DNA of 64,000 nucleotides from contig CAMCZU010000001.1 of the NCBI GenBank assembly GCA_945888065.1, positions 62,001 to 126,000 of the forward strand, written 5' to 3'. The stretch comes from Rickettsia typhi (GTDB lineage Bacteria; Pseudomonadota; Alphaproteobacteria; WRAU01; Hepatincolaceae). A model generated the notes under the pieces. That model made no database searches. It was not told the DNA's origin and saw only the letters and a program-made list of their open reading frames with translations. Numbering within the stretch: position 1 is the stretch's first letter; each line of letters begins with the position of its first letter. The position numbers and the translations under genes were made by a program. Positions 45,074 to 53,045 of the stretch are shown one piece after another.

Positions 45074-45292
45074 TTATTTAAACAAATTTTCTTGTAATGG
45101 TAGTTTATTATATTTTTGCAAATTTTGTTGTGCTAATTTAAAATATTTATTGTTTATTTCATATCCTATAAATTCTCTGCTGTTTTTTATACAAGCAACT
45201 CCAGATGAACCTAATCTCATAAAGGGATCTAATACTTTAAATTCATTAAAAGACACAATTTTTACAAAATTTCCTTTATAAAAAATATCCAT
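45074..45292 (-). pseudogene. C-terminal remnant of a DNA adenine/cytosine-N4 methyltransferase
   Basis: A 72-residue frame covers the last part of a beta-class DNA methyltransferase: FNEFKVLDPFMRLGSSGVACIKNSREFIGYEI matches the usual DPFxGSGTT block followed by NRxFIGxE. The SAM-binding Gly pattern is damaged (DPFMRLGSSG). The catalytic NPPY/DPPY half is missing. It lies between yebC and ruvC, genes that are normally adjacent, so it looks like the decayed end of an inserted or ancestral orphan methylase. A short functional product is unlikely. Confidence 0.72.
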
Positions 45293-45293
45293 T

Positions 45294-46046
45294 TTAACCT
45301 AATTTTTCTAATAATTCTTCGGATATATCAAAATTAGCAAAAACTTTTTGCACATCATCTAAATCTTCTAGGGCATCTATTAATTTTAAAATTGATTTTG
45401 CTTGATCTTCATTATCAATTTGAATTTCTATTTTAGGCTTATATTCAATAGATATAGCACTCGGTTCTTCTTTAATTTGAGATATAATATTACCTGCTAC
45501 TAAATGAACATCTTCTGGCTTTGTTTCTATTATAAAACTAGATTCTTCTTGCAAAATATCTAAAGCTTCTGCTTCTATTGCAACTTCAAACATTTTATCA
45601 AAAGATAATTTATTTATCTTATATTTTATAATGCCTAAACGTTCAAACATAAAAGCAACAGAATTATCTGCACCTAAAGATCCACCATTTTTAGCAAAAG
45701 TTGCTCTAACCTCAGGTCCTGTTCTATTACGATTATCACTTAAGGCTTCAACAATAAAAGCAACTCCACCTACTCCATATCCTTCATAACGAATATTTTC
45801 CCAATTATCACCTGCTTCAGCTCCAGATCCTTTTTTAATAGCTCTATCAATATTATCTTTTGGCATATTAACTTCTTTTGCTTCAGCAATTGCAGATCTT
45901 AACCTTGGATTGCTATCATAATCTGATGAACCTAATTTTACTGCTACTGTTATTTCTCTAATAATTTTAGTAAAAATTTTTGCTCTTTTTTTATCTTGTG
46001 CACCCTTACGATGCATTATATTTTTAAACTTTGAATGCCCTGCCAT
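45294..46046 (-). CDS. yebC: YebC/PmpR-family regulator (TACO1 homologue)
   Basis: The 250-residue protein starts MAGHSKFKNIMHRKGAQDKK and has NMPKDNIDRAIKKGSG, both diagnostic of the family. YebC proteins are annotated as transcription regulators and some relieve ribosome stalling on proline-rich mRNAs; the mitochondrial homologue TACO1 activates COX1 translation. It precedes the ruvCAB genes, as in most alphaproteobacteria. Confidence 0.96.
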   Translation of the reverse strand: MAGHSKFKNIMHRKGAQDKKRAKIFTKIIREITVAVKLGSSDYDSNPRLRSAIAEAKEVNMPKDNIDRAIKKGSGAEAGDNWENIRYEGYGVGGVAFIVEALSDNRNRTGPEVRATFAKNGGSLGADNSVAFMFERLGIIKYKINKLSFDKMFEVAIEAEALDILQEESSFIIETKPEDVHLVAGNIISQIKEEPSAISIEYKPKIEIQIDNEDQAKSILKLIDALEDLDDVQKVFANFDISEELLEKLG

Positions 46047-46063
46047 TTATTTCTCACAATACC

Positions 46064-46603
46064 TTATATCATTCTTTTTATATCATTATGTTTTTTTACT
46101 ATTAAATTAAATATTATTGCTAAAATATGTAAAAAAATCAATGCTAATAAAATCCACTGCACTATTACTTTATGCATAAATTTCATCACCATAGCAAAAT
46201 CTTTTATACTAACCCCTATATAATTAATTACAATATCATTTATACATTTTATGTAATACAAACTAGGAAGGTTGAAAAAGTATAAATATACACCATTTGG
46301 GCTACCTAAATATCCAAAAATTGGAATTATTAACAACAAAGTATATATAAAAATGTAAATTAAATATTGAATATTTTTTTCTACAATAGATGATGCTGTT
46401 GATTGTGGATAAATATTAAATATTCTCCATACAATACTTATCACAATTATTATAAACAATAAACTACCAAAAATTTTATGCATATAAAAATAAGAACCAT
46501 CACCAATCCACGCAAGACAATAAATATTTATTAACAAAAACACACGAATCCAGTGTAATACTTTGGTAATATAACTATAAGATTCTTGAGTATCAAAGTG
46601 CAT
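46064..46603 (-). CDS. Cytochrome b561 family protein
   Basis: A 179-residue inner-membrane protein with four helices and paired heme-ligand histidines: H17 in KVLHWIR, H42 in YMHKIFG, H144 in FMHKVI and H159 in IFLHILA. This matches the bacterial CybB/YceJ group, di-heme proteins that pass electrons between quinone and periplasmic acceptors, including superoxide in E. coli CybB. It overlaps no gene and is 17 bases from yebC. Confidence 0.88.
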   Translation of the reverse strand: MHFDTQESYSYITKVLHWIRVFLLINIYCLAWIGDGSYFYMHKIFGSLLFIIIVISIVWRIFNIYPQSTASSIVEKNIQYLIYIFIYTLLLIIPIFGYLGSPNGVYLYFFNLPSLYYIKCINDIVINYIGVSIKDFAMVMKFMHKVIVQWILLALIFLHILAIIFNLIVKKHNDIKRMI

Positions 46604-46714
46604 TTTTAATATAATCCTTAATTAATAAATATGTTAATGATAATATTTATTATACAATATATATTTATAATTAATTGCTAAATTTAAAAAAGTTAATAAC
46701 AGTGAGCTTTAATT

Positions 46715-47530
46715 TTGAGAGAATTAAATATTTTATTTTGTGGTGATATTGTAGGCAAATCTGGCAGGTTAGCTATTGAAACACACTTATCAACATTACA
46801 GCAAAAATACAACATTGATTTTACAATTATTAATGCAGAAAATTCAGCTCACGGATTTGGTATTACAACAAATATAGCTCAAGATTTGTTGAAACAAAAT
46901 ATTGATTGCATAACACTTGGTAATCATAGCTTTGATAAGCAAGAAATTATTGAATATTTATCTATAGAATCTAAAATTCTTCGCCCTCTTAATTATATAG
47001 ACAATTATCCCAATCCGTTTGGTGTATATGATATAAAAGGATACAAATTACTAGTTGCTAATTTATTAGGCAAATTATTTATGCACTCTAAAATAAAATT
47101 CTCTGATCCATTTGAATCAATAACAAAATTATTAGAAATATATAAATTAACACACAATATAAATGGAATTTTTGTTGATTTTCACGCTGAAACTACAAGT
47201 GAAAAAAATGCAATGGGCCACTATTTAGATGGAAAAATTTCTGCATTAATTGGCACACATTCTCATATTCCAACAAGTGATTTTAAAATCTTACCAAAAG
47301 GAAGTGGCTATCAAAGTGATGTTGGAATGTGTGGTGATTATAATTCTGTTATAGGAATGGATGTTTCTTCTTCGTTAAATATTTTTTTAAATTCACAAAA
47401 AAGTAAATTGCAACCATCAAATAATGAAGGAACTTTGTGCGGAACTTTTATACAAATAGATACATCTAATGGGTTATGTAAAAAAATTAAGCATCTACAA
47501 ATTGGTGGATCTTTACAGAATAACTTTTAA
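46715..47530 (+). CDS. ymdB: YmdB-family metallophosphoesterase (TIGR00282)
   Basis: The 271-residue protein starts with TTG 46715 and carries ILFCGDIVGKSGR, INAENSAHGFGI, ITLGNHSFDKQEI and GTHSHIPTSD, the di-metal phosphodiesterase ligands of this family. Bacillus YmdB cleaves 2',3' and 3',5' cyclic nucleotides and affects biofilm formation; the role in alphaproteobacteria is not settled. It converges on the 6S RNA candidate. Confidence 0.92.
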   Translation: MRELNILFCGDIVGKSGRLAIETHLSTLQQKYNIDFTIINAENSAHGFGITTNIAQDLLKQNIDCITLGNHSFDKQEIIEYLSIESKILRPLNYIDNYPNPFGVYDIKGYKLLVANLLGKLFMHSKIKFSDPFESITKLLEIYKLTHNINGIFVDFHAETTSEKNAMGHYLDGKISALIGTHSHIPTSDFKILPKGSGYQSDVGMCGDYNSVIGMDVSSSLNIFLNSQKSKLQPSNNEGTLCGTFIQIDTSNGLCKKIKHLQIGGSLQNNF

Positions 47531-47537
47531 AAAATAC

Positions 47538-47690
47538 AAAAGCCAGAGAATAGTCGCATAAGATTCTTTAATAGGCATCTTATAAAATGGGTGCCATATG
47601 AAATAAAAAATATTTTAAATCAGATGATAGCTCCCAACATTGAACTTGTAGCCCTAAGAATAAATTGTACTAACTAATTCCCCAGCCATA
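47538..47690 (-). ncRNA. ssrS: 6S RNA candidate
   Basis: Directly downstream of zapA on the same strand, the classic ssrS location. The two ends pair: GCTGGGGAAT (47677-47686 minus strand) with ATTCTCTGGC (47542-47551) makes a ten-pair closing stem with G-U pairs. The interior has further short complementarities that leave an unpaired centre, as needed for RNA polymerase binding. A T-run follows on the minus strand at about 47531-47537. Length near 150 bases is slightly short for 6S. The stretch holds no credible coding frame. Confidence 0.6.
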
Positions 47691-47711
47691 TATAAGTATA
47701 CTACAGATAAT

Positions 47712-48059
47712 TTATGTTTTAAGAATTTTTTTTAATTTTTTAATATTTTCATCTATTTTATCTACTTTAATATCAATATCTTCTAAAATATCAATATTAT
47801 CAGGTAATGCTTCTAAAAAATTTTGATTTGTATTATCATACTTTATTTTAGAATCACCTTTTTCAGAAAGCAATAACAAGCATTGAAACAAAAACACACG
47901 CTCATCATTAAGACCCAAGAAAAAACTAGGATTTTCCTCTTTTAAAGATTTAATTCTTAAATTCAGTTCTTTTGAATATTTTTTAATCTTTTCTTTATCT
48001 TCTTTTTCACACCCAATTTGATAAACCTTAGAATTAATTATAACTTCTACAATAGCCAT
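47712..48059 (-). CDS. zapA: Cell division protein ZapA
   Basis: ZapA bundles FtsZ filaments. I start it at ATG 48059 (115 aa), where MAIVEVIINSKVYQIGCEKEDKE matches the family opening in pattern; the longer TTG frame from 48095 adds unmatched residues. A C-terminal coiled coil ends the protein. It overlaps nothing after this trimming and is preceded on the same strand by a coiled-coil DUF4164-type gene. The start from 48059 lacks a clear Shine-Dalgarno. Confidence 0.87.
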   Translation of the reverse strand: MAIVEVIINSKVYQIGCEKEDKEKIKKYSKELNLRIKSLKEENPSFFLGLNDERVFLFQCLLLLSEKGDSKIKYDNTNQNFLEALPDNIDILEDIDIKVDKIDENIKKLKKILKT

Positions 48060-48075
48060 ATGAAATATCGTTGTG

Positions 48076-48354
48076 TTAATGTTGATTTCTTTCAATTAAA
48101 ATTGTTTTGAGATTTTCATCCATATGATTAATATCTTCTAATAAATTTTCTAATAAATTTTTATAATTATCAATATCCACTTTTAGTTTTGAATTTTCTG
48201 TTTCTAATAATTCTATTTTTTTTTCTAAAATATTTTCAAAAAAATTTGGTTCTAAAGAGCTTGTGCTACTATTAAGTAATTTATTAGATATTTCTTGAAT
48301 GTCGCTTTCTATATTATCTAACTTAGATATTAATCTTAATTTAATATTCTTCAT
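48076..48354 (-). CDS. Small coiled-coil protein, DUF4164-like
   Basis: A 92-residue protein that is almost entirely alpha-helical coiled coil (for example FFENILEKKIELLETENSKL). A DUF4164 coiled-coil gene commonly stands just upstream of zapA in alphaproteobacteria, which is the basis for the call; sequence alone is too simple to prove it. A link to FtsZ-ring assembly is inferred from the neighbour. Confidence 0.65.
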   Translation of the reverse strand: MKNIKLRLISKLDNIESDIQEISNKLLNSSTSSLEPNFFENILEKKIELLETENSKLKVDIDNYKNLLENLLEDINHMDENLKTILIERNQH

Positions 48355-48454
48355 TCAAAAATTTAATTACTTAATGCTACATTACTAATTTTAAATAATA
48401 ATATCAAAAGTAAACATAGTCAAGGACTCTATTAATACAACCAAAATAATATAT

Positions 48455-48478
48455 TAACATATGCTACTAAATATGTTA
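48455..48478. promoter_or_regulatory. Operator-like dyad upstream of gapA
   Basis: TAACATAT (48455-48462) and its exact inverted copy ATATGTTA (48471-48478) are separated by eight bases, about 50 bases before the gapA start in the divergent gap with the DUF4164 gene. The size fits a dimeric repressor site. AT-rich DNA makes chance dyads possible. Confidence 0.35.
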
Positions 48479-48526
48479 TTATTTTTACTTGATAGATAAT
48501 TATAATTATATATAGGAGAGACTAAC

Positions 48527-49534
48527 ATGGTAATTCGTGTAGCTATTAACGGCTTTGGAAGAATAGGTCGTTTAACATTAAGAGCAGTATTAGAAAATAG
48601 TAAAAACAATGTAGAAGTTGTTGCTATAAACGATTTAGGGTCGCCTGAATCTAATGCTCACCTTTTTAAATATGATAGTGTGCATGGAATATTTAATGGA
48701 ACTGTTGAAGCAAAAAATGATTCTATTGTGGTTAATGGAAAAGAAATTAAAACTTTTGCAGAAAGAGATCCTAAAAACTTACCTTGGAAGGCACACAATA
48801 TTGACATAGTTTTTGAATGCACAGGTATTTTTACAGCTAAAGAAAAAGCTTCTATGCATTTAACAGCAGGAGCAAAAAAAGTTTTAATTTCTGGACCAAG
48901 TGAAGATGCTGACTTAACCGTTGTATATGGTGTTAATCACGATAAAATTACAAAAGATCATTTAATCATATCTAATGCATCTTGCACAACAAATTGCTTG
49001 GCTCCTGTTGTTCATGTATTACATAAAGCATTTGGAATTGAAAAAGGTTTTTGCACAACAGTGCATTCTTATACTGGGGATCAACCTATTGTAGACACAT
49101 TTCATAAAGATCCAAGAAGAGCTAGAGCAGGAGCTTTATCAATGATACCAACTACAACTGGTGCAGCAAAAGCAGTAGGCTTAGTATTGCCAGAGCTTAA
49201 GGGTAAACTTGATGGTTCTTCTATAAGAGTCCCTACTCCAAATGTATCTTTAATTGATTTTAAATTTACAACTTTAAAACCAACTACAGCAGAAGAAATT
49301 AATAAGCTAATATCACAAGCAAGTGAGGGTTATTTAAAAGGGGTTCTAGGTGCTAACAATGCTCCTTTAGTTTCTTCAGATTTTAATCATAATCCATTAA
49401 GTTCAATTTTTGATTTAACTCAAACAAAAGTAATGGATGGTAATTTTGTAAGAGTTGTATCTTGGTATGACAACGAATGGGGATTCTCTAACAGAATGTC
49501 TGATACTGCTACAGAAATGATGAAAAAAATATAA
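48527..49534 (+). CDS. gapA: Glyceraldehyde-3-phosphate dehydrogenase, type I
   Basis: The 335-residue enzyme oxidises glyceraldehyde 3-phosphate with NAD. It has AINGFGRIGRLTLRAV, the catalytic Cys in SNASCTTNCLAP (near 152), HSYTGDQ, RRARAGALSMIPTTTGAAKA and the ending WYDNEWGFSNRM. A strong AGGAGAG ribosome-binding site precedes the ATG. A hairpin follows the gene. With pfkA and gpmI it supports a complete central glycolytic segment. Confidence 0.97.
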   Translation: MVIRVAINGFGRIGRLTLRAVLENSKNNVEVVAINDLGSPESNAHLFKYDSVHGIFNGTVEAKNDSIVVNGKEIKTFAERDPKNLPWKAHNIDIVFECTGIFTAKEKASMHLTAGAKKVLISGPSEDADLTVVYGVNHDKITKDHLIISNASCTTNCLAPVVHVLHKAFGIEKGFCTTVHSYTGDQPIVDTFHKDPRRARAGALSMIPTTTGAAKAVGLVLPELKGKLDGSSIRVPTPNVSLIDFKFTTLKPTTAEEINKLISQASEGYLKGVLGANNAPLVSSDFNHNPLSSIFDLTQTKVMDGNFVRVVSWYDNEWGFSNRMSDTATEMMKKI

Positions 49535-49555
49535 TTATTTTTTTTATAAAGATAT

Positions 49556-49592
49556 ATATAGAGATTATTTTTATATACAATAATCTCTATAT
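49556..49592 (+). terminator. Hairpin after gapA
   Basis: A perfect 14-base inverted repeat (49556-49569 with 49579-49592) with a nine-base loop lies 21 bases after the gapA stop. It is not followed by a T-run, so it may be a weak terminator or an mRNA-stabilising end. It argues against using TTG 49592 as a start of the next gene. Confidence 0.55.
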
Positions 49593-49606
49593 TGTCTCAA
49601 TTAACA

Positions 49607-49966
49607 ATGAATATTATTCATATAAATAATTATGAAGATTGTGTAAAATATTTACAAACTTTAGTTTTTAATAATGAAATTTGTATTTTAGATTATTATT
49701 TTATTCACAATGTTGGTATTAAATTATTAAAAAATACAATAGACACACTAAATATTAACACAAAAACAAGCTTTATTTTTAATTGCAAAGATAGCTTGTC
49801 TTATGTTTTATATTGTATTGAATCTAAAATACCTTATATAATTTATCAACAAAATAACAATAATTTAGATAATTTGTATAATTTAGCTCTAAAGAATAAT
49901 TCATTAATTTTTCAAAACATAGAAAAAAGCATTGAGTATTTTAAAAATATTTACTACACTAATTAA
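49607..49966 (+). CDS. Hypothetical protein, about 119 aa
   Basis: A short frame between gapA and efp. I take ATG 49607 because the upstream TTG at 49592 falls on the end of the hairpin. The protein is Asn-, Ile- and Tyr-rich with IIHINNYEDCVKYLQ at the start and no membrane segment or signal peptide. No family is recognised. It precedes efp by 31 bases and could share its transcript. Confidence 0.55.
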   Translation: MNIIHINNYEDCVKYLQTLVFNNEICILDYYFIHNVGIKLLKNTIDTLNINTKTSFIFNCKDSLSYVLYCIESKIPYIIYQQNNNNLDNLYNLALKNNSLIFQNIEKSIEYFKNIYYTN

Positions 49967-49997
49967 TATTTAAAAATTAATTCCAAGGATATAAAAA

Positions 49998-50564
49998 ATG
50001 AAAATTGGTGGTAATGCTATAAGACCAGGAATGATAATTCAACACAACAATAAATTATTAAAAGCTGTTAAAATTCAACATGTAAAACCAGGTAAAGGAC
50101 CTGCTTATTTACAAACAGAACTAAAAGACATAGTTAGTGGAACTAAAATTCACGAAAGATTCAGAAGCGATGAAAGTGTTGAAAAAATATCTTTAGAACC
50201 AAAGCATTGTCAATTTTTATACTCAGATCAAGAAGTGTTTTATTTTATGGATAAAGAAAATTTTGAACAAATACCAATAGTTGAATCAGAAATTGCAGAA
50301 GATCAACTTCCTTATTTAACAGAAGGAATAGAAGTTACAATAGAATTTTTTGATAATAAACCAATAAGCATTTTACTACCACCAAGTGTGATATTAGAAA
50401 TAGTTGAAACACAAGCTGTTATTAAAGGTCAAACAGCAACTAGCTCTTTTAAACCAGCAATTTTAAGCAATGGAATTAAAACTATGGTTCCACAGCATAT
50501 AGAAGTTGGAACAAAGGTTGTAATAAACCCAGAAGATTCAAGTTATGTAGAAAGAGCAAAGTAG
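49998..50564 (+). CDS. efp: Translation elongation factor P
   Basis: EF-P relieves stalling at polyproline. The 188-residue protein has three OB-like domains, the modification site in HVKPGKGPAYLQTEL (the loop Lys is beta-lysylated in bacteria that carry EpmA/EpmB) and the ending FKPAILSNGIKTMVPQHIEVG. No epmAB is in the window. AAGGA lies ten bases before the start. The efp-suhB neighbourhood is common in alphaproteobacteria. Confidence 0.96.
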   Translation: MKIGGNAIRPGMIIQHNNKLLKAVKIQHVKPGKGPAYLQTELKDIVSGTKIHERFRSDESVEKISLEPKHCQFLYSDQEVFYFMDKENFEQIPIVESEIAEDQLPYLTEGIEVTIEFFDNKPISILLPPSVILEIVETQAVIKGQTATSSFKPAILSNGIKTMVPQHIEVGTKVVINPEDSSYVERAK

Positions 50565-50570
50565 TATTTT

Positions 50571-51293
50571 ATGTATAGCAACATTTTAATTTTACTTACT
50601 ACAGCACTTAAAAAAGGATCTAATTTAGTTATTAGGGATTTCAATGAAATAGAAAATTCATTATCTAATTCTTCTTATGCATTAAACTACTCAAAGCAAA
50701 CACAAAGTAAATTACAAGAATTTTTACACACAGATATAGCTAAATTTAAAAATAATTATTCTTTTTTTATACCTCCATCTAATAATATAAAAAACAAAGA
50801 TGAATCAAATACTTTTGTTTTACATGGAATCATAGGATTAGAAAATTTTATGAGGGCAATTCCATACTTTGCTATGGCAATTTCTTTAAAGCGTGATAAT
50901 AAAATTTATGCTTCAGTAATATATAATCCAATTACTAATGAAATTTTTTCTGTAGAAAAAAATAATGGAGCTTTTTTTAATCAAAAAAAAATAAAAATTG
51001 CTAATTATAAAAATAAAAACATACAAAATCCATTGATTACAACAGATACAAAAAGCATTAATTTAGATTCAGATTTATTATCTAAAAATATTAATATTTC
51101 TCAATGCAAAATATTAGATCTATGCTATGTTAGCATTAATAAAATCAATACTGCAATTTTTCACAACGATATTTTAGAATACGACATAAGTCCTGCTATA
51201 TTGTTTGCTCAAGAATCTGGGTTATTAGTCCATAGCGAAATTATTAACAACAACATCACAAAACTAACTGCTTCAAATGTTTTGCAATCTTAG
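50571..51293 (+). CDS. suhB: SuhB-like inositol monophosphatase homologue lacking metal ligands
   Basis: The 240-residue protein follows the inositol monophosphatase fold: ENFMRAIPYFAMAISL, IYNPITNEIFSVEKNNGAFFN and YDISPAILFAQESGLLV align with SuhB. However, the WxxDPxDGT metal motif reads FVLHGIIGLEN, so both Asp are missing, and the GEE-type Glu is replaced in FFIPPSN; only the C-terminal Asp (YDIS) remains. It is very likely not a phosphatase. E. coli SuhB has a separate, non-catalytic role in ribosomal RNA antitermination with Nus factors, which could be retained here. Placement after efp supports orthology. Confidence 0.75.
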   Translation: MYSNILILLTTALKKGSNLVIRDFNEIENSLSNSSYALNYSKQTQSKLQEFLHTDIAKFKNNYSFFIPPSNNIKNKDESNTFVLHGIIGLENFMRAIPYFAMAISLKRDNKIYASVIYNPITNEIFSVEKNNGAFFNQKKIKIANYKNKNIQNPLITTDTKSINLDSDLLSKNINISQCKILDLCYVSINKINTAIFHNDILEYDISPAILFAQESGLLVHSEIINNNITKLTASNVLQS

Positions 51294-51501
51294 AATTAAT
51301 TATATTTTGTTTTATTTAATTATAATTACATTATGCACCAAATATGATGTTTATTATAATGCTAATAAAAACTATGAAATGGAAGAAAAAAATTGTAAAA
51401 GCACTTTACATATCAATTTCAAAGAGCAAAGCAACTCAACAATTAATAAAAGTAGCCCTAATATTAAAGCTATAAAACCTAAAACAATAAAAGTAGATTG
51501 A
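51277..51501 (+). CDS. Short hypothetical secreted or membrane peptide
   Basis: A 74-residue frame from ATG 51277, overlapping the end of suhB by 17 bases. A hydrophobic stretch (residues 9-21, INYILFYLIIITL) is followed by a polar Asn/Lys/Ser-rich tail. It may be a small exported protein, or a chance frame. No family match and no independent ribosome-binding site. Confidence 0.3.
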   Translation: MFCNLRINYILFYLIIITLCTKYDVYYNANKNYEMEEKNCKSTLHINFKEQSNSTINKSSPNIKAIKPKTIKVD

Positions 51502-51527
51502 TGCAAACACAATTATCGTGGTATAAT
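51498..51527 (+). promoter_or_regulatory. Sigma-70-like promoter before the first MFS gene
   Basis: TTGATG (51498-51503) and TATAAT (51522-51527, full consensus) are separated by 18 bases, 34 bases before the ATG of the MFS gene. It would drive the first exporter and possibly rpmE and the following MFS genes. Confidence 0.5.
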
Positions 51528-51560
51528 ATTAATTTACATAAATTATAAAATGAGCAAAAA

Positions 51561-52733
51561 ATGTCTTGGTTATTTATAATAGTATTAATTGATTCAATTG
51601 GATTTGGAATCATTTTACCTTTACTACCCATTTTAGCAAAAACATTAAATATGAGTGCTTTTGATTTAGGAATTATTGTCTCATCTTTTGCATTTTTTCA
51701 ATTTTTATTTTCTCCAATATTAGGAGTTCTAAGTGATAATTTTGGAAGAAAACTTATAATTATTATTTGCTTACTTTCTATATCTTTGTCTTATCATTTT
51801 TTAGCAATATCTACAACATTTTACGAAATTTTATTTGCAAGAGGTCTTGCAGGAATATTCACAGGAAATATATCCATTGTAATGGCTAGTGCCTCTGATT
51901 TGTCTACAGAAAAAAATAGAGCACAATATATGGGATACATAGGGGCAGCTCTTGGTATTGGTTTTATTTTAGGGCCTATTATTGGAGGTCTATTAGCAGG
52001 TAGTAGCTTTGAGATAAAAGATTTAGGATTTGTGTTCAATATAGCTTCAATTTTTACATTTATTGCTGGTATATTAAGCATTTTCTTTTTAAAAGAAACA
52101 TTAACTAAGCATTCTCACATTAGACATAACTATTTTTTTTTACAAGAAATTAAATTAACTTTAAAAAATATCTTTATTGATAAACACATTGTATTTTTAA
52201 TATATTTATCAATCCTAACTTGGTTTTCTTTTTCTTCAATACAAGTATTTTTAACTAGTTGGAGTGTGGATAATTTTAATTTTGACCCCCTAGAATTAGG
52301 TATTATAAGCACTACTTTTGCTTTTATATTTGCATTAATACAAATTATATTAACTAAATTTTTAAATGGTAATAAAGCTTTACTAATAGGCTTTATAATT
52401 TCAATGATTTCAATGATTTCAATGCTAATTAACCCTAATTTGTTTCAACTAACAATTATAGTATTTGGATTAGCTTTAGGATTGGGAATATTGTTTCCTA
52501 ATTTAAACTCTAGCATTTCTTTATATGGAACAGACAAACAAAGAGGTTTTATTATTGGAATAAGCCAATCTGCTGGAACTTTAGGACAGGCATTAGGACC
52601 TATTTTTGTAGGATTTATATATACACATATTAACATTAATACAGCTTGGCTACTAATTGCAGGTGGGTTTTTACTTAGCATTATTATTACTTTGAAATAT
52701 ATGTTTTTACAAAAAAACAATCAAATATCTTGA
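51561..52733 (+). CDS. MFS drug/metabolite exporter, copy 1
   Basis: A 390-residue major facilitator with twelve hydrophobic segments, TetA/Bcr-like (DHA1) type. DSIGFGIILPLLPIL is in helix 1, the MFS signature GVLSDNFGRK is in loop 2-3, and GFILGPIIGGLLAG marks helix 5 (antiporter motif C). Two paralogues follow at 53046 and 54230 with similar signatures, evidence of local duplication. Substrate unknown. Three in-frame copies of a nine-base repeat occur in the second half. Confidence 0.88.
   Translation: MSWLFIIVLIDSIGFGIILPLLPILAKTLNMSAFDLGIIVSSFAFFQFLFSPILGVLSDNFGRKLIIIICLLSISLSYHFLAISTTFYEILFARGLAGIFTGNISIVMASASDLSTEKNRAQYMGYIGAALGIGFILGPIIGGLLAGSSFEIKDLGFVFNIASIFTFIAGILSIFFLKETLTKHSHIRHNYFFLQEIKLTLKNIFIDKHIVFLIYLSILTWFSFSSIQVFLTSWSVDNFNFDPLELGIISTTFAFIFALIQIILTKFLNGNKALLIGFIISMISMISMLINPNLFQLTIIVFGLALGLGILFPNLNSSISLYGTDKQRGFIIGISQSAGTLGQALGPIFVGFIYTHININTAWLLIAGGFLLSIIITLKYMFLQKNNQIS
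52398..52424 (+). repeat. Triple ATTTCAATG repeat inside an MFS gene
   Basis: Three perfect tandem copies of a nine-base unit (52398-52406, 52407-52415, 52416-52424) encode three Ile-Ser-Met units in a membrane helix. Gain or loss of one unit would keep the frame and shift helix length. Confidence 0.7.
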
Positions 52734-52797
52734 CAAATCAACTTTAATATCTATAATTAATTAGATAAAAATATAAAAATAATCAAGGGGATTTATT

Positions 52798-53034
52798 GTG
52801 AAAAAAGGCATACATCCAGAATATCACAAAATTATTATACAATTTACCGATGGAACTCAAGTTGAAACTAAATCTACTTGGGGAAAAGAAGGTGAAGTAA
52901 TGAAACTAGATATAGATTGCAAAACTCATCCAGCTTGGACAGGATCTCAAAGGCTAGTAGACAATGCAGGAAGATTATCTAAATTTAATGCTAAATTTAA
53001 TGGTCTTAATATAACAAAACAGCGTGATGCTTAA
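52798..53034 (+). CDS. rpmE: 50S ribosomal protein bL31
   Basis: A 78-residue bL31 starting at GTG 52798 with AAGGGGA seven bases upstream. It begins KKGIHPEYHKIIIQFTDG and contains THPAWTGSQRLVDNAGR and FNAKF. Only one Cys is present, so it is the zinc-free (C-minus) type that many alphaproteobacteria use. It is sandwiched between two MFS exporter paralogues, with only eleven bases to the next. Confidence 0.92.
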   Translation: MKKGIHPEYHKIIIQFTDGTQVETKSTWGKEGEVMKLDIDCKTHPAWTGSQRLVDNAGRLSKFNAKFNGLNITKQRDA

Positions 53035-53045
53035 GAGATTTTATA

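Noticed and set aside
48060-48095. TTG start adding 12 residues to zapA
   Set aside because: ZapA proteins begin at the MAIVEV-type strand, which corresponds to ATG 48059.
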